The notes: generated by a model not told the origin, from the sequence alone. Counted from the first letter of the stretch, positions 41,601 through 52,495 are shown. The stretch is DNA of 64,000 nucleotides from Streptomyces sp. AC1-42W (GCF_003248355.1 NZ_QKWY01000001.1:2252001-2316000); one strand, 5' to 3'. Made by a program: numbers and translations.

Positions 41601-43179
41601 CGACATCTACTCCATCGAGGACCTGGCCCAGCTGATTCACGACCTCAAGAACGCCAACCCGGCGGCCCGCATCCACGTGAAGCTGGTCTCCGAGGTCGGC
41701 GTCGGCACGGTCGCCGCCGGTGTCTCCAAGGCCCACGCGGACGTCGTCCTGATCTCCGGCCACGACGGCGGCACGGGCGCGTCCCCGCTCACCTCGCTCA
41801 AGCACGCGGGCGGCCCCTGGGAACTGGGCCTGGCCGAGACCCAGCAGACGCTGCTGCTCAACGGCCTGCGCGACCGCATCGTCGTGCAGACCGACGGCCA
41901 GCTCAAGACCGGCCGCGACGTCGTCATCGCCGCCCTCCTCGGCGCCGAGGAGTTCGGCTTCGCGACCGCGCCGCTCGTCGTCTCCGGCTGCGTCATGATG
42001 CGCGTCTGCCACCTCGACACCTGCCCGGTCGGCATCGCCACCCAGAACCCGGTCCTGCGCGACCGCTTCTCCGGCAAGGCCGAGTACATCGTCAACTTCT
42101 TCGAGTTCATCGCCCAGGAGGTCCGCGAACTCCTCGCCGAACTCGGCTTCCGCACCATCGAGGAGGCGGTCGGCCACGCCGAACTCCTCGACACCGACCG
42201 GGCCGTCACCCACTGGAAGGCCCAGGGCCTGGACCTCGCCCCGCTGTTCCACGTCCCCGAACTGCCCGAAGGCGCCGTCCGGTACCGGAACACCGAGCAG
42301 GACCACGGCCTGGACAAGGCGCTCGACAACGAACTGATCAGGCTCGCCGCCGACGCCATCGAGGCCGACACCCCCGAGGCCGCCCAGCCGGTCCGCGCCC
42401 AGATCGCGATCCGCAACATCAACCGCACGGTCGGCACCATGCTCGGCCACGAGGTCACCAAGAAGTTCGGCGGCGCGGGCCTGCCCCGGGACACCATCGA
42501 CATCACCTTCACCGGCTCCGCGGGCCAGTCCTTCGGCGCCTTCCTGCCCAGCGGGGTCACCCTCCGCCTGGAGGGCGACGCCAACGACTACGTCGGCAAG
42601 GGCCTGTCCGGCGGCCGCGTCGTCGTCCGCCCCGACCGGGGCGCCGACCACCTCGCCGAGTACTCCACCATCGCCGGCAACACCATCGCCTACGGCGCCA
42701 CCGGCGGCGAACTCTTCCTGCGCGGCCGCACCGGCGAACGCTTCTGCGTCCGCAACTCCGGCGCCACCGTCGTCTCCGAAGGCGTGGGCGACCACGGCTG
42801 CGAGTACATGACCGGCGGCCACGCCGTCGTCCTCGGCGAGACCGGACGCAACTTCGCGGCCGGCATGTCCGGCGGCGTCGCCTACGTCATCGACCTCGAC
42901 CGCGACAACGTCAACGCCGGCAACCTCGGCGCCGTCGAGGAACTCACCGACACCGACACCCAGTGGCTGCACGACGTCGTGCGCCGCCACCAGGAGGAGA
43001 CCGGCTCCACCGTCGCCGGAAAGCTCCTCGCCGAGTGGGACACCGCCGTGACCCGCTTCAGCAAGATCATCCCGTCCACCTACAAGGCAGTGCTCGCCGC
43101 CAAGGACGCCGCTGAGCTCGCCGGTCTCTCCGAGCAGGAGACCACCGAGAAGATGATGGAGGCGGCGACCAATGGCTGA
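38620..43179 (+). CDS. gltB: Glutamate synthase large subunit
   Basis: GltB makes glutamate from 2-oxoglutarate and glutamine. The 1519-residue protein has a short propeptide ending before the nucleophile Cys28 (EHDACGVGF), the glutaminase domain, the FMN-binding synthase domain with the 3Fe-4S cysteines in [12 protein letters not shown], and the C-terminal GXGXG beta-helix (GTMLGHEV onward). ATG at 38620 has GGGAGAG four bases before it. It overlaps gltD by eight bases. Confidence 0.98.
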   Translation: MRTDAWSPMDGRPAPQGMYDPRNEHDACGVGFVATLTGVPAHEMVEQALTVLRNLEHRGATGSEPDSGDGAGILLQVPDTFLRAEVPFTLPDAGAYAVGIAFLPADDSTAAVAALETIAAEEGLTVLGWREVPVTPGILGNGARATMPEFRQLFVADGESTGIALDRKAFVLRKRAEREAGVYFPSLSARTLVYKGMLTTGQLEPFFPDLSDPRFATAVALVHSRFSTNTFPSWPLAHPYRFVAHNGEINTVKGNRNWMRARESQLASGLFGDAPLDRIFPVCTPDASDSASFDEVLELLHLGGRSLPHSVLMMVPEAWENHDSMDPARRAFYRYHSALMEPWDGPACVTFTDGVQVGAVLDRNGLRPGRYWVTDDGLVVLSSEVGVLDIDPAKVVRKGRLQPGRMFLVDTAEHRIIEDDEIKASLAAEHPYQEWLATGEIELGDLPEREHIVHTHASVTRRQQTFGYTEEELRVILAPMARTGGEPLGSMGTDSPIAALSARPRLLFDYFTQLFAQVTNPPLDAIREELVTSLRSVLGPSGNLLEPNAASCRSVALPFPVIDNDELAKLIHINADGDMPGMKAATLSGLYRVGGGGDALAARIDEICAEADAAIEDGARLIVLSDRHSDAEHAPIPSLLLTSAVHHHLIRTKQRTQVGLLVEAGDVREVHHIALLIGFGAAAVNPYLAMESVEDLVRAGTFIEGIEAEQAIRNLIHALGKGVLKVMSKMGISTVASYRGAQVFEAVGLDQAFVDRYFNGTATKIGGAGLDVVAKEVAARHAKGYPATGISASHRALEIGGEYQWRREGEPHLFDPETVFRLQHATRNRRYDIFKKYTDRVNEQSERLMTLRGLFGFTSDRPSIDIEEVEPVSEIVKRFSTGAMSYGSISREAHETLAIAMNQLGGKSNTGEGGEDAERLYDPARRSSIKQVASGRFGVTSEYLVNADDIQIKMAQGAKPGEGGQLPGHKVYPWVAKTRHSTPGVGLISPPPHHDIYSIEDLAQLIHDLKNANPAARIHVKLVSEVGVGTVAAGVSKAHADVVLISGHDGGTGASPLTSLKHAGGPWELGLAETQQTLLLNGLRDRIVVQTDGQLKTGRDVVIAALLGAEEFGFATAPLVVSGCVMMRVCHLDTCPVGIATQNPVLRDRFSGKAEYIVNFFEFIAQEVRELLAELGFRTIEEAVGHAELLDTDRAVTHWKAQGLDLAPLFHVPELPEGAVRYRNTEQDHGLDKALDNELIRLAADAIEADTPEAAQPVRAQIAIRNINRTVGTMLGHEVTKKFGGAGLPRDTIDITFTGSAGQSFGAFLPSGVTLRLEGDANDYVGKGLSGGRVVVRPDRGADHLAEYSTIAGNTIAYGATGGELFLRGRTGERFCVRNSGATVVSEGVGDHGCEYMTGGHAVVLGETGRNFAAGMSGGVAYVIDLDRDNVNAGNLGAVEELTDTDTQWLHDVVRRHQEETGSTVAGKLLAEWDTAVTRFSKIIPSTYKAVLAAKDAAELAGLSEQETTEKMMEAATNG

Positions 43180-44632
43180 CCCCAAGGGCTTCCTGACCAC
43201 CGGCCGCGAGGTCGCGCGCACCCGCCCGGCGGACGAGCGCGTCAAGGACTGGAACGAGGTCTACGTTCCGGGCTCGCTGCTCCCGATCATCAGCAAGCAG
43301 GCCGGCCGCTGCATGGACTGCGGCATCCCGTTCTGCCACAACGGCTGCCCGCTCGGAAACCTCATCCCCGAGTGGAACGACTACGCCTACCGCGAGGACT
43401 GGTCCGCCGCCGCCGAACGGCTGCACGCCACCAACAACTTCCCGGAGTTCACCGGGCGGCTCTGCCCGGCCCCCTGCGAGTCGGCGTGCGTGCTCGGCAT
43501 CAACCAGCCGGCCGTCACCATCAAGAACGTCGAGGTCTCCATCATCGACAAGGCGTGGGGCAACGGAGACGTCACCCCGCGCCCGCCGGAGCGCCTGTCC
43601 GGCAAGACCGTCGCCGTCATCGGCTCGGGACCGGCCGGCCTCGCCGCCGCCCAGCAGCTCACCCGCGCCGGCCACACCGTCGCCGTCTACGAGCGCGCGG
43701 ACCGCATCGGGGGCCTCCTGCGCTACGGCATCCCCGAGTTCAAGATGGAGAAGTCGCACATCAACCGCCGCATCGAGCAGATGCGCGCCGAGGGCACCAA
43801 GTTCCGCACCGAGATCGAGATCGGCCGGGACATCGACGCCGCGAAGCTGCGCCGCCGCTACGACGCCGTGGTCATCGCCGCCGGCGCCACCGTCTCGCGC
43901 GACCTGCCCGTGCCGGGCCGCGAGCTGAACGGCGTGCACTTCGCGATGGAGTACCTGCCGCTCGCCAACAAGGTGCAGGAGGGCGACCTGACGGTCTCCC
44001 CGATCACCGCCGAGGGCAAGCACGTCGTCGTCATCGGCGGCGGCGACACCGGTGCCGACTGCGTCGGCACCGCGCACCGCCAGGGCGCCCTGTCCGTCAC
44101 CCAGCTGGAGATCATGCCCCGGCCCGGCGAGGAGCGGAACGCCAACCAGCCCTGGCCGACCTTCCCCATGCTCTACAAGGTCACCTCCGCGCACGAGGAG
44201 GGCGGCGAGCGAGTCTACTCCGTCTCCACCACCCGCTTCGAGGGCGACGAGGACGGCAACGTCCAGGCCCTCCACCTCGTCGAGGTGGAGTTCAAGGACG
44301 GTAAGCTGGAGCAGAAGCCCGGCACCGAGCGGGTCATCCCCGCGCAGCTGGTCACGCTCGCGATGGGCTTCACCGGCACCGACCAGTCCAACGGATTGGT
44401 CCAGCAGTTCGGTTTGGAGCTCGACGCACGGGGCAACATCGACCGTGACGCGGACTACGCGACCAACGTCGACGGCGTGTTCGTCGCCGGGGACGCGGGC
44501 CGCGGCCAGTCCCTCATCGTCTGGGCCATCGCCGAGGGCCGCTCCGCGGCACGCGGCGTGGACCGCTTTCTGACCGGAGCCAGCGCCCTGCCGGCCCCGA
44601 TCCGCCCGACGGACCGTGCCCTCACGGTCTGA
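43172..44632 (+). CDS. gltD: Glutamate synthase small subunit
   Basis: GltD (486 residues) takes electrons from NADPH and passes them by FAD and iron-sulfur clusters to GltB. The N-terminal cysteines [17 protein letters not shown] and CPAPCESAC bind the clusters; [12 protein letters not shown] binds FAD and [13 protein letters not shown] binds [22 protein letters not shown] is the final FAD segment. Its start lies inside the end of gltB, so subunits are made together. Confidence 0.98.
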   Translation: MADPKGFLTTGREVARTRPADERVKDWNEVYVPGSLLPIISKQAGRCMDCGIPFCHNGCPLGNLIPEWNDYAYREDWSAAAERLHATNNFPEFTGRLCPAPCESACVLGINQPAVTIKNVEVSIIDKAWGNGDVTPRPPERLSGKTVAVIGSGPAGLAAAQQLTRAGHTVAVYERADRIGGLLRYGIPEFKMEKSHINRRIEQMRAEGTKFRTEIEIGRDIDAAKLRRRYDAVVIAAGATVSRDLPVPGRELNGVHFAMEYLPLANKVQEGDLTVSPITAEGKHVVVIGGGDTGADCVGTAHRQGALSVTQLEIMPRPGEERNANQPWPTFPMLYKVTSAHEEGGERVYSVSTTRFEGDEDGNVQALHLVEVEFKDGKLEQKPGTERVIPAQLVTLAMGFTGTDQSNGLVQQFGLELDARGNIDRDADYATNVDGVFVAGDAGRGQSLIVWAIAEGRSAARGVDRFLTGASALPAPIRPTDRALTV

Positions 44633-44677
44633 TACGGCACCACAGACGTCCCGCACAACGGCGTGCGGAACTGAACG

Positions 44678-44716
44678 CGGCGCCTGCCCGTCCCCGACCG
44701 GACCCGGCAGGCGCCG
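44678..44716. terminator. Bidirectional terminator between gltD and the transporter gene
   Basis: CGGCGCCTGCC and GGCAGGCGCCG form an 11-bp stem around a 17-base loop, 46 bases after gltD and 26 bases from the convergent stop. No T-tract. Confidence 0.65.
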
Positions 44717-44741
44717 TGGCGCGTCCGGGGACAGGTACGGC

Positions 44742-45971
44742 TCAGGCGGTCAGGGCCAGCGCACAGGTCGCCGCCCCCGTCGCCGCCACCGCGAGCACCA
44801 GACCGGTCAGCGCGAAGCGCCCCACCCCGATCCGCGTCCCCTGCCACCGGCACCGCTCGAACCACAGCAGCGTCGCCAGCGACCCCCACGGCGTCACCAG
44901 CGGCCCCGCGTTGACCCCGATCAGCAGCGTGAGCAGCTGCCGGTGGTGATCCGCCGGCACGACCGCCTCGCCCGCCACGTACGCCGGAAGGTTGTTCAGT
45001 ACGTTGGCGAGCCCGGCACCCACCCCCGCCGTACGCAGCAGCCCCGCCAGGCCCTCGTCCGAGCCCAGCGCCCGCACCAGCACCTCGTGCAGCCCGTGCG
45101 CCTCGACCGTCTCCACCACCAGGAACATCCCCGGCACCAGGACCAGCAGCCGCCACGGCACCAGCGAGAGCCGCAGCTCCCCGCGCCGCCGCACCGCGTA
45201 CGCCGCCACCACGACCGCCATCGCCACCAGCGACGCCGACCACAGGGGCACATCGACCAGCAGGATCGCCAGCAGGAACCCGGCACACGCCACCGAGCAC
45301 ACCCCCAGCAGCACCCGGTCCCCGGGCACGGGCAGCGCCGGCGGCGTGTACGTGTCGGCGCCCCGCCGCCCCCGGCGCCAGTAGAACACCCACAGGCACA
45401 GCGCCGTCACCCCGATCGCGGCCAGCTGCGGCAGCCACATCACGGCGGCCAGCCCGGCCGGTGACAGCGCCACCCGGTCCGCCGCCAGCAGATTGGTCAG
45501 GTTCGACACCGGCAGCAGCAGGCTCGCCGTATTGGCCAGCCACACCGTCGTCATCGCCAGCGGCACCGCCGCGATGCCCACCCGCCCGGCGAGCGCCAGC
45601 ATCACCGGAGTGAGCAGCACCGCCGTGGTGTCCAGGTTCAGCGTGATCGTGGTCAGCGAGGCGAACGCCACGCACAGCCCGAACAGCAGCGGATAACGCC
45701 CCCGGCCCGCCCGCGCCACCCACGCCGCGACCACGTCGAAGACCTGCGCCCGGCCCGCCAGCTCCGCCAGCACGATCACCGTCGCCAGGAACGCCAGCAG
45801 CGGACCGATGCGCCGCAGCTGCTCCTGCGCGGGACCGGACGGCAGCAGCCCGGTCGCCACGGCGGCCGCCCCCGCCAGCAGCAGCCCGCCGGCCAGCCAG
45901 TCCAAAGGATGCAGCCGCCGCACCGGGGCAGGGAAGAGCCGCGGGAAATGATCGTTCCGCATGCCGGTCAT
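44742..45971 (-). CDS. SLC13/ArsB-NhaD type membrane transporter
   Basis: The 409-residue protein has about 10-11 membrane spans and resembles the ion-transporter superfamily of ArsB, NhaD and SLC13. ASLTTITLNLDTTAVLLTPVML-type and NVLNNLPAYVAGEAVVP-type segments are the two pseudo-symmetrical re-entrant regions of that fold (each holds conserved Asn, Thr and Pro). It could export arsenite or move Na+ or carboxylates; without an ars neighbour the substrate is open. Start ATG at 45971 (MTGMRND) or 45962 is possible. Confidence 0.8.
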   Translation of the reverse strand: MTGMRNDHFPRLFPAPVRRLHPLDWLAGGLLLAGAAAVATGLLPSGPAQEQLRRIGPLLAFLATVIVLAELAGRAQVFDVVAAWVARAGRGRYPLLFGLCVAFASLTTITLNLDTTAVLLTPVMLALAGRVGIAAVPLAMTTVWLANTASLLLPVSNLTNLLAADRVALSPAGLAAVMWLPQLAAIGVTALCLWVFYWRRGRRGADTYTPPALPVPGDRVLLGVCSVACAGFLLAILLVDVPLWSASLVAMAVVVAAYAVRRRGELRLSLVPWRLLVLVPGMFLVVETVEAHGLHEVLVRALGSDEGLAGLLRTAGVGAGLANVLNNLPAYVAGEAVVPADHHRQLLTLLIGVNAGPLVTPWGSLATLLWFERCRWQGTRIGVGRFALTGLVLAVAATGAATCALALTA

Positions 45972-46004
45972 CGTGTCAGACCGGGACCCGGCCACCGGCC
46001 CCGC

Positions 46005-46928
46005 TCAGCCGGTCAGCGCCGCCGTCTTCAGGACCACCAGCAGCACCAGCACCGCCCCCAGCACCACACAGCCGGCCGCCTGCACCGCCGTCCGCCGCCC
46101 GGCGGGGGCGTACGCGTACACCACCGTCACCGCCGCACCGGTCAGCAGACCGCCCAAGTGCGCCTCCCACGAGGTGAAGGCCGCCGAGAGCAGCATCCAC
46201 ACCAGGAACCCGGCCAGGAAGCCGTTGACCTCCCGCCGGTCCCGGCCCAGCCGCCGGCCGATGACGTAGAACGCGGCGACGAGACCGAAGATCGCACCCG
46301 AGGCACCCACCACCGCGTCCGTCGGCGACACCAGGTACACCAGCACCGAACCGCCCAGCGCGGACAGCAGATACAGGGCCAGGAAACGGACCCGGCCCAA
46401 CTGCTCCTCCACGCCCCGGCCGAGCGTCCACAGCGCGTACATGTTGAACACGATGTGCAGCACCCCGAACGGCAGCGACCCGAACGACGTGCCGTCCGGC
46501 GGCAGATGGAGGAAGGACCCGGTCAGCAGCCGGTACCACTCGCCGCCCACCACCCCCACCACGTCGAACCCCGGATAGCCGCCGTCGACGTAGACGTAGC
46601 GCCCGCCGTCCGCGTCGGTCAGCCAGGCCCCCGCCATCTCGAACCGGTCGACGAGCCCCGGACGTATCAGCTCCGCCAGATACGCCAGCACGTTCAAACC
46701 GATCAGCACATACGTGACGACCGGCACCGCGGACCGCGACACCGTGCCGCCGAACGCCGTCCGGGTCCGGCGTATCGAGCGCTGCCCCTCCTTCACGCAC
46801 TCCACGCACTGATGGCCCACCGCCGCCTCCCGCATACAGGCGGGGCAGATGAACCGCTCGCAGCGCACGCAGCTCACATACGTCTCGTACGAGGGATGGC
46901 GGTAACACGTGGTGACGTCGGCCTCCAT
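46005..46928 (-). CDS. Rhomboid intramembrane serine protease with N-terminal zinc finger
   Basis: Residues 1-45 hold a B-box-like zinc finger (CYRHP, CVRCERFICPAC, HQCVEC). A rhomboid domain follows with HIVFNMYALWTLG, the catalytic serine in VGASGAIFGL and the catalytic histidine in EAHLGGLLTG. The 307-residue protein is a typical actinobacterial rhomboid that cleaves membrane proteins. It lies 33 bases upstream of the transporter gene on the same strand and may form an operon with it. Confidence 0.93.
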   Translation of the reverse strand: MEADVTTCYRHPSYETYVSCVRCERFICPACMREAAVGHQCVECVKEGQRSIRRTRTAFGGTVSRSAVPVVTYVLIGLNVLAYLAELIRPGLVDRFEMAGAWLTDADGGRYVYVDGGYPGFDVVGVVGGEWYRLLTGSFLHLPPDGTSFGSLPFGVLHIVFNMYALWTLGRGVEEQLGRVRFLALYLLSALGGSVLVYLVSPTDAVVGASGAIFGLVAAFYVIGRRLGRDRREVNGFLAGFLVWMLLSAAFTSWEAHLGGLLTGAAVTVVYAYAPAGRRTAVQAAGCVVLGAVLVLLVVLKTAALTG

Positions 46929-47113
46929 GGCCGGCTCCTTCGTCCGTACGGGTATGCGGTGGCCGGTGGGGGGTCGGCGGCGAACAAGATAGCGAACGCG
47001 GCACCGGGCGCCCGACCCAGGGCGGGGCGCTCCCGGAGCCCGAACGGGTGGGCACGAGGACTCCTGCGGAAAAACGGACAGAGGATGTCGGGTATCCCGG
47101 ATTCCATGGCGTC

Positions 47114-47620
47114 ATGACCACCACGACCTGGACCGACTTCCGCACCGCCGAACCCGGCTTCGCCGACACCGTCCGCCACCGCTTCGGCCTCTACCGGCAC
47201 CACGTCCTCGCCACCCTCCGCGCCGACGGATCACCCCGGCTCACCGGCCTGGAGGTCGACTTCTGGCGCGACGAGCCCCACCTCGGCATGATGCCGAACT
47301 CCCGCAAGGCCCTCGACCTGCGCCGCGACCCCCGCTTCTGCGTGCACGCCAACCCCGGACCCGGTACGGAGATGACCGACGGCGACGTCCGCTTCTCCGG
47401 GCGCGCCGTCGAGATCACCGACCCCGCCGTGCTCGCCCGCTTCATCGAGGAGCGCACCCCGCCCGAGCCCTTCCACCTCTTCCGCGTCGAACCCACCGAG
47501 GTGGTGCGCGTCGGCCTGGAGGGCGGCGACACCATCGTCATCAGCACCTGGCGCCCCGGCCGCCCCCTGCGCACCGTCCGCCGCGGGAACGACGAGGGGA
47601 CGCTCTCCCGGGACGGCTGA
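47114..47620 (+). CDS. Pyridoxamine 5'-phosphate oxidase-fold (FMN/F420-type) protein
   Basis: This 168-residue split-barrel protein has the family pattern HHVLATLRADGSPRLTGLEVDFW, with the ligand-binding strand pair, and DVRFSGRAVEI. Such proteins bind FMN or F420 and reduce small molecules. ATG at 47114 gives MTTTTWTDFR; no strong ribosome site is visible, and a longer GTG start at 47048 would add an unlikely charged leader. Substrate is unknown. Confidence 0.83.
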   Translation: MTTTTWTDFRTAEPGFADTVRHRFGLYRHHVLATLRADGSPRLTGLEVDFWRDEPHLGMMPNSRKALDLRRDPRFCVHANPGPGTEMTDGDVRFSGRAVEITDPAVLARFIEERTPPEPFHLFRVEPTEVVRVGLEGGDTIVISTWRPGRPLRTVRRGNDEGTLSRDG

Positions 47621-47656
47621 GCGACCTGCCTCACATCGCCCGGCGGCAGACCGTGC

Positions 47657-48030
<374 letters not shown>

Positions 48031-48051
48031 TCGCCGGACGCGTCCCTCGCA

Positions 48052-48087
48052 GCCGGGGCCCGCACCTTCACGGGTGCGGGCCCCGGC
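48052..48087 (+). terminator. Terminator between the cold-shock gene and the helicase
   Basis: A perfect 15-bp stem, GCCGGGGCCCGCACC and GGTGCGGGCCCCGGC, encloses TTCACG. It starts 21 bases after the cold-shock stop. Partial read-through could feed the helicase gene, which starts only 29 bases later. Confidence 0.75.
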
Positions 48088-48115
48088 TCGTGCTGTCCCA
48101 GGAGGACAAACCCGT

Positions 48116-49654
48116 ATGACCCGCTCCGAACGCCAGGACCGTCCCGCCCGCAACCGCCCGTCCCGAGGGCGCGGCGCGGCCCGGCCGAAGGCAACCGCAC
48201 AGGGTTCCGGCAAGGCGTCGCCCCGTCGCAGGGCCACCCCGCCGCAGGGCGAATTCGCGCTGCCCGAAACCATCACCCCCGCACTGCCCGCCGCCGAGGC
48301 GTTCGCCGAGCTGGACATGCCCGCCGCCCTGCTGAAGACCCTCACCGCGCAGGGCGTCACCGCGCCGTTCCCCATCCAGGGCGCCACCCTGCCCAACTCG
48401 CTGGCAGGCCGCGACATCCTCGGCCGGGGCCGCACCGGCTCCGGCAAGACCCTCGCCTTCGGCCTCGCGCTCCTGGCCCGCACCGTCGGCCGCCGCGCCG
48501 AACCGAAGGCACCCCTGGTCCTCGTCCTCGTCCCCACCCGCGAACTGGCCCAGCAGGTCACCGACGCGCTGACCCCTTACGCCACCGCCGTCAACCTGCG
48601 CCTGGCCACCGTCGTCGGCGGCATGTCGATCACCCGCCAGTCCGCCACCCTGCGGCGCGGCGCCGAGGTGCTCGTCGCCACCCCCGGCCGGCTCAAGGAC
48701 CTCATCGAACGCGGCGACTGCCGCCTGGACCAGGTCGCGATCACCGTCCTGGACGAGGCCGACCAGATGGCCGACATGGGCTTCATGCCCCAGGTCACCG
48801 CCCTGCTCAAGCAGGTCGAGCCGGACGGCCAGCGCATGCTGTTCTCGGCGACCCTGGACAAGAACATCGACCGCCTGGTCAAGATGTTCCTCACCGACCC
48901 CGTCGTGCACTCCGTCGACCCCTCGGCCGGCGCGGTCACCACCATGGAGCACCACGTCCTCCACGTCCTGGACGAGACCGACAAGAAGGCCGTCGCCACC
49001 AGGATCGCCGCCCGCGACGGACGCGTGATCATGTTCGTCGACACCAAGCGCGGCGCCGACCGCTTCGCCAAGCGGCTGCTGGCCAGCGGGGTACGCGCCG
49101 CCGCCCTGCACGGCGGACGCACCCAGCCGCAGCGCAACCGGACCCTGGACCAGTTCAAGAACGGCCAGGTCACCGCCCTCGTCGCGACCAACGTGGCGGC
49201 CCGCGGCATCCACGTCGACGACCTCGACCTCGTCGTCAACGTGGACCCGCCCACCGACCACAAGGACTACCTCCACCGCGGCGGACGCACCGCCCGCGCG
49301 GGGGAGTCCGGCAGCGTCGTCACCCTGGTGCTCCCCGAGGAGAAGCGGGACATGACCCGCCTGATGCAGGACGCGGGCATCGCCCCCCGCACCACCCGCA
49401 TCAAGTCCACCGACGAGGAACTCTCCCGCCTCACCGGCGCCCGCGAACCCTCCGGCGTCGCGGTCGTCATAGAGGTGCCGCAGCCGACCCAGCCCCAGCG
49501 CAGACCGGCCACCGCCACCGGCACCCGCTCGACGGGCCGCAGCCGCAGCCGCGGCCGCCGCACCGGCGCCGGAGCCGGAGCCGGTACGGGTGCCGGAGGC
49601 TCCCGCAGCGCCGCGCCGCGCGGTGCGGCACCGCGCAGCCGCCGGGGCGCCTAG
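48116..49654 (+). CDS. DEAD-box RNA helicase
   Basis: The 512-residue protein has a basic N-terminus of about 60 residues, then the helicase core: Q-motif region PFPIQGATLP, GRTGSGKT (motif I), PTRELAQQ, VLDEADQM (motif II), LFSATLD (motif III), ALVATNVAARGIHV and HRGGRTARAG (motif VI). A C-terminal Arg/Gly/Ala-rich tail is an RNA-binding extension. GGAGG lies ten bases before the ATG. It resembles RhlE/CsdA-type helicases that act in cold adaptation and ribosome assembly. Confidence 0.95.
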   Translation: MTRSERQDRPARNRPSRGRGAARPKATAQGSGKASPRRRATPPQGEFALPETITPALPAAEAFAELDMPAALLKTLTAQGVTAPFPIQGATLPNSLAGRDILGRGRTGSGKTLAFGLALLARTVGRRAEPKAPLVLVLVPTRELAQQVTDALTPYATAVNLRLATVVGGMSITRQSATLRRGAEVLVATPGRLKDLIERGDCRLDQVAITVLDEADQMADMGFMPQVTALLKQVEPDGQRMLFSATLDKNIDRLVKMFLTDPVVHSVDPSAGAVTTMEHHVLHVLDETDKKAVATRIAARDGRVIMFVDTKRGADRFAKRLLASGVRAAALHGGRTQPQRNRTLDQFKNGQVTALVATNVAARGIHVDDLDLVVNVDPPTDHKDYLHRGGRTARAGESGSVVTLVLPEEKRDMTRLMQDAGIAPRTTRIKSTDEELSRLTGAREPSGVAVVIEVPQPTQPQRRPATATGTRSTGRSRSRGRRTGAGAGAGTGAGGSRSAAPRGAAPRSRRGA

Positions 49655-49660
49655 GTTCCA

Positions 49661-49696
49661 TGCCGGAGGGGCGGGCCCGCCCGGACCCCTCCGGCA
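49661..49696. terminator. Bidirectional terminator between the helicase and peptidase genes
   Basis: TGCCGGAGGGG and CCCCTCCGGCA form a perfect 11-bp stem with a 14-base GC-rich loop, six bases after the helicase stop. It also lies 26 bases past the convergent stop. Confidence 0.7.
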
Positions 49697-49721
49697 CAGC
49701 GGCCCGCCCGGACCGGCGGTC

Positions 49722-50615
49722 TCAGGTCGTGCAGTCCAGCACCGCGCCGCACAGCGCGCACCGCACCCGCACCCGGCCCCGCACCGCCACCCGGTTCCAC
49801 TGATGGCAGACCGGGCACGGAAACTCCACCCGCAACCCTGCCCCGCCCCCGGTGAACGCGTACCCGGCCGCATTCCGGCCGCGCGCCGCACGCCCCTCCC
49901 GCCGGTCCTTCGCGTAACGGTGGCGCTCCCACCGGCCGGCCGCCGCCAGCGGCGGCCGCGCGGCGTCCCGCAGGGCCCGCGCCCGGCCCTCCACATACGC
50001 GGTGTACGCCTGCGCACTGGTGAACCACGGCGACGGGTCCTCCCCGAACACCAGCGCCCGCTCCGCCAGCACATAGCCGAACTCCTCCGGGGTCAGATAG
50101 CCCAGTTTCTGGCTGGAGACCCCGTCCTCCCTAAACGCGTCCAGCAGCAGCCAGCCCGCCCCCAGATAGGCCGCCGCCGTATCCGTCAGGATCTCGTTGT
50201 CCCGCGTACCGGGGAACTCCAGACCCAGCCGGTGCAGCAGCACATGCGCCACCTCGTGCGCCAGCGCGGCCCCGATGTCCCGGCGATGCGTACGGAAGCG
50301 GTCGTTCAGCTCCACGAAGTACTCCGGGCCCGCCGCCAGCTCCACACTCCCCGCGTGCTCCATCGCCCGGAACGCCACGATCATCCGGGCGTCCGGCAGC
50401 CGGTAGTGGCGCACCATCGCCCGCGCCACCCGCTGCGCCCCCGGATGCAGATCCTCCGCGTCCGTGAACGCCGCGTCGGCCGGGACGAGACTCGCGTCGA
50501 AGCGCCGCACCCCGTCGGGCCCCAGCCGCCGGTACAGCGCGGTGATCGCCGAACGGACCGTCGCCAGATGCGGAAAGCCGTGCTCGACGGGGCTGCGGCG
50601 GAGACTGTCCGACAC
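49722..50615 (-). CDS. Putative zinc metallopeptidase with C-terminal zinc ribbon
   Basis: This 297-residue soluble protein has HEVAHVLLHRLG (a HExxH zinc motif) followed about 15 residues later by EILTDTAAAYLGAGWLLL, whose acidic residue could be the third ligand. The C-terminal 45 residues contain CPVCHQW and CALC, forming a zinc ribbon. I recognise no named family. On the minus strand CTACAGT upstream of the start could be a -10 box. A role in protein or peptide turnover is inferred only from the motif. Confidence 0.7.
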   Translation of the reverse strand: MSDSLRRSPVEHGFPHLATVRSAITALYRRLGPDGVRRFDASLVPADAAFTDAEDLHPGAQRVARAMVRHYRLPDARMIVAFRAMEHAGSVELAAGPEYFVELNDRFRTHRRDIGAALAHEVAHVLLHRLGLEFPGTRDNEILTDTAAAYLGAGWLLLDAFREDGVSSQKLGYLTPEEFGYVLAERALVFGEDPSPWFTSAQAYTAYVEGRARALRDAARPPLAAAGRWERHRYAKDRREGRAARGRNAAGYAFTGGGAGLRVEFPCPVCHQWNRVAVRGRVRVRCALCGAVLDCTT

Positions 50616-50707
50616 GTCCGTACCCCCGCTCCCGCGACGCTCGACCCCTCCTCACTGTAGAACGCGACCGGCCGCCCCGCGGTTGCCCGCCCCGCAGCCG
50701 CCCGTCC

Positions 50708-52495
50708 TCAGCCCGCCGCCCGCACCGGCAGCCCCGGACCCAGCTCCACATGGGCCGCGCCCGCGCCCTCCGTCTCCAGCACCCACACCTCGTTGACCCC
50801 GTCCCGCAGCACCGGACCGGGAACGTACAGCGTGTGCTGCGGGCCCGCCGACCAGTACCGGCCCAGGCAGAAGCCGTTCACCCAGACGAACCCCCGCGTC
50901 CAGCCGGGCAGCTCAAGACCCGCGTGATCCGCCCCCGCCACCTCCACCGACTCGAACACACCCCGGTACAGACCCGGCCCGCCCGCCCCGTCCACCGGCG
51001 CGAACGGCACCCGCGCCATCGCCCCCGGCTCGTCGAACGCGTCCAGCCGCAGCGCCCGCGCCCGCACCCCGTGCAGATACTGGCGCTCGTGCAGCACACC
51101 CCCGGTGATCCCCTTCGGCTCGCCCAGCCGCGGCCCGTAATTGACCCGGCCCAGCGACTCCACCCACAGCTCCACCCCGGCCGGCCCGGCCACCGGCTCC
51201 GCCAGCGTCGCCTCCTCCTCGCTCAGCACACCCCGCCGCACCCCGTCCACGTACACCACCGCCCGGTCCCGCAGCCCCGAGACACCCAGCGGATACGGGC
51301 CGCGCGGACCCGGCACCGCCACCCGGTAGCGCACCAGCCCCCGGTCCAGCCCCAGTTCCTCGAACGTGGGCGGCACCCCCGACTCCGCCCGCTCCTCCTC
51401 GCCCAGCGCCTCCAGCACCACCGGCAGCGGCGCCCACGAGGTCAGCTCCGCCCGCACCGGGGCGGCGAGGCCGACCGGCTCGGCCGGCAACGCCGGCAGC
51501 GGCCCTTCCGCGTACCGGGCGAGCACCTCCCGGAACAGGCGGAACTTCTCCGTGGCCCGCCCGTACTCGTCCACCGGCGCGTCGTAGTCGTACGACGTCA
51601 CCGTCGGCAGCAGCTCCCCGTCCTGGAGCGGCCCCGAACGGTTGGCGCCCGCCCAGCCCGCGAAGTTCGTACCGCCGTGCGCCATGTAGACGTTCACCGA
51701 CGCCCCGCACTCCAGGATCTCCGCCAGCGCCTCCGCCGCCCGCACGGGCTCCCGCACCACCGGCGGCGCACCCCAGTGCTCGAACCAGCCGCACCAGAAC
51801 TCCATGCACATCAGCGGACCGGACGCCCGGTGCCGACGCAGCACCCCGAACGCCTCACGGGCCCCCGAACCGAAATTGGCCGTCGCGAGCAGACCGGGCA
51901 CCGAACCACCCGTCAGCATGTGGTCCTCCGGCCCGTCCGAGGTGAACAGCGGCACCGTCACCCCGAACTCGCCCAGCAGCGCGGCCACCCGGCGCAGATA
52001 CACCGCGTCGCTGCCGTAACTCCCGTACTCGTTCTCCGCCTGCACCATGATCACCGGCCCGCCCCGGTCCACCTGCCGCTCCACCACCTGCGGCAGCAGC
52101 CGCGCGAACCAGGCCCGCACCGCGTCAAGGAACCCCTCGTCCCGCGTACGCACCCGCCGCCCGAACCGCCCGGTCACCCACACCGGCAGCCCGCCGTTCT
52201 CCCACTCGGCACAGATGTACGGGCCCGGCCGCACGATCACCCACAGCCCGGCCCGCGCCGCCGCGTCCAGGAACCGGCCCAGCGCACCCACGTCCCGGAA
52301 CCGGCCCGGCCGGGGCTCGTGCAGATTCCACGGCACGTACGTCTCCACACAGTTCAGGCCCATCGCCCGCAGCATCGCCAGCCGGTGGTCCCACTGCCCC
52401 TCGTGCACCCGGAAGTAGTGCAGCGCCCCCGACAGCAGCCGCACCGGCCGCCCGCCGATCCGGAAATCCTCGTCCCCGACGCCGAACTCAGCCAT
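50708..52495 (-). CDS. Glycoside hydrolase family 35 beta-galactosidase
   Basis: The 595-residue protein has a GH35 barrel with the acid/base glutamate in AENEYGSYG (Glu156) and the nucleophile in MEFWCGWFEHWG (Glu232), plus FRVHEGQWDHRLAMLRAMGLNCVETYVPWN-like features of the family near residues 28-57. Two beta-sandwich domains follow. No signal peptide is visible, so it probably acts on galactosides inside the cell. It is divergent from an AraC regulator that likely controls it. Confidence 0.93.
   Translation of the reverse strand: MAEFGVGDEDFRIGGRPVRLLSGALHYFRVHEGQWDHRLAMLRAMGLNCVETYVPWNLHEPRPGRFRDVGALGRFLDAAARAGLWVIVRPGPYICAEWENGGLPVWVTGRFGRRVRTRDEGFLDAVRAWFARLLPQVVERQVDRGGPVIMVQAENEYGSYGSDAVYLRRVAALLGEFGVTVPLFTSDGPEDHMLTGGSVPGLLATANFGSGAREAFGVLRRHRASGPLMCMEFWCGWFEHWGAPPVVREPVRAAEALAEILECGASVNVYMAHGGTNFAGWAGANRSGPLQDGELLPTVTSYDYDAPVDEYGRATEKFRLFREVLARYAEGPLPALPAEPVGLAAPVRAELTSWAPLPVVLEALGEEERAESGVPPTFEELGLDRGLVRYRVAVPGPRGPYPLGVSGLRDRAVVYVDGVRRGVLSEEEATLAEPVAGPAGVELWVESLGRVNYGPRLGEPKGITGGVLHERQYLHGVRARALRLDAFDEPGAMARVPFAPVDGAGGPGLYRGVFESVEVAGADHAGLELPGWTRGFVWVNGFCLGRYWSAGPQHTLYVPGPVLRDGVNEVWVLETEGAGAAHVELGPGLPVRAAG

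Noticed and set aside
38551..43245. A 1564-codon open frame opposite gltB
   Set aside because: Same effect of codon bias; no recognisable domain, and gltB on the other strand is unambiguous.
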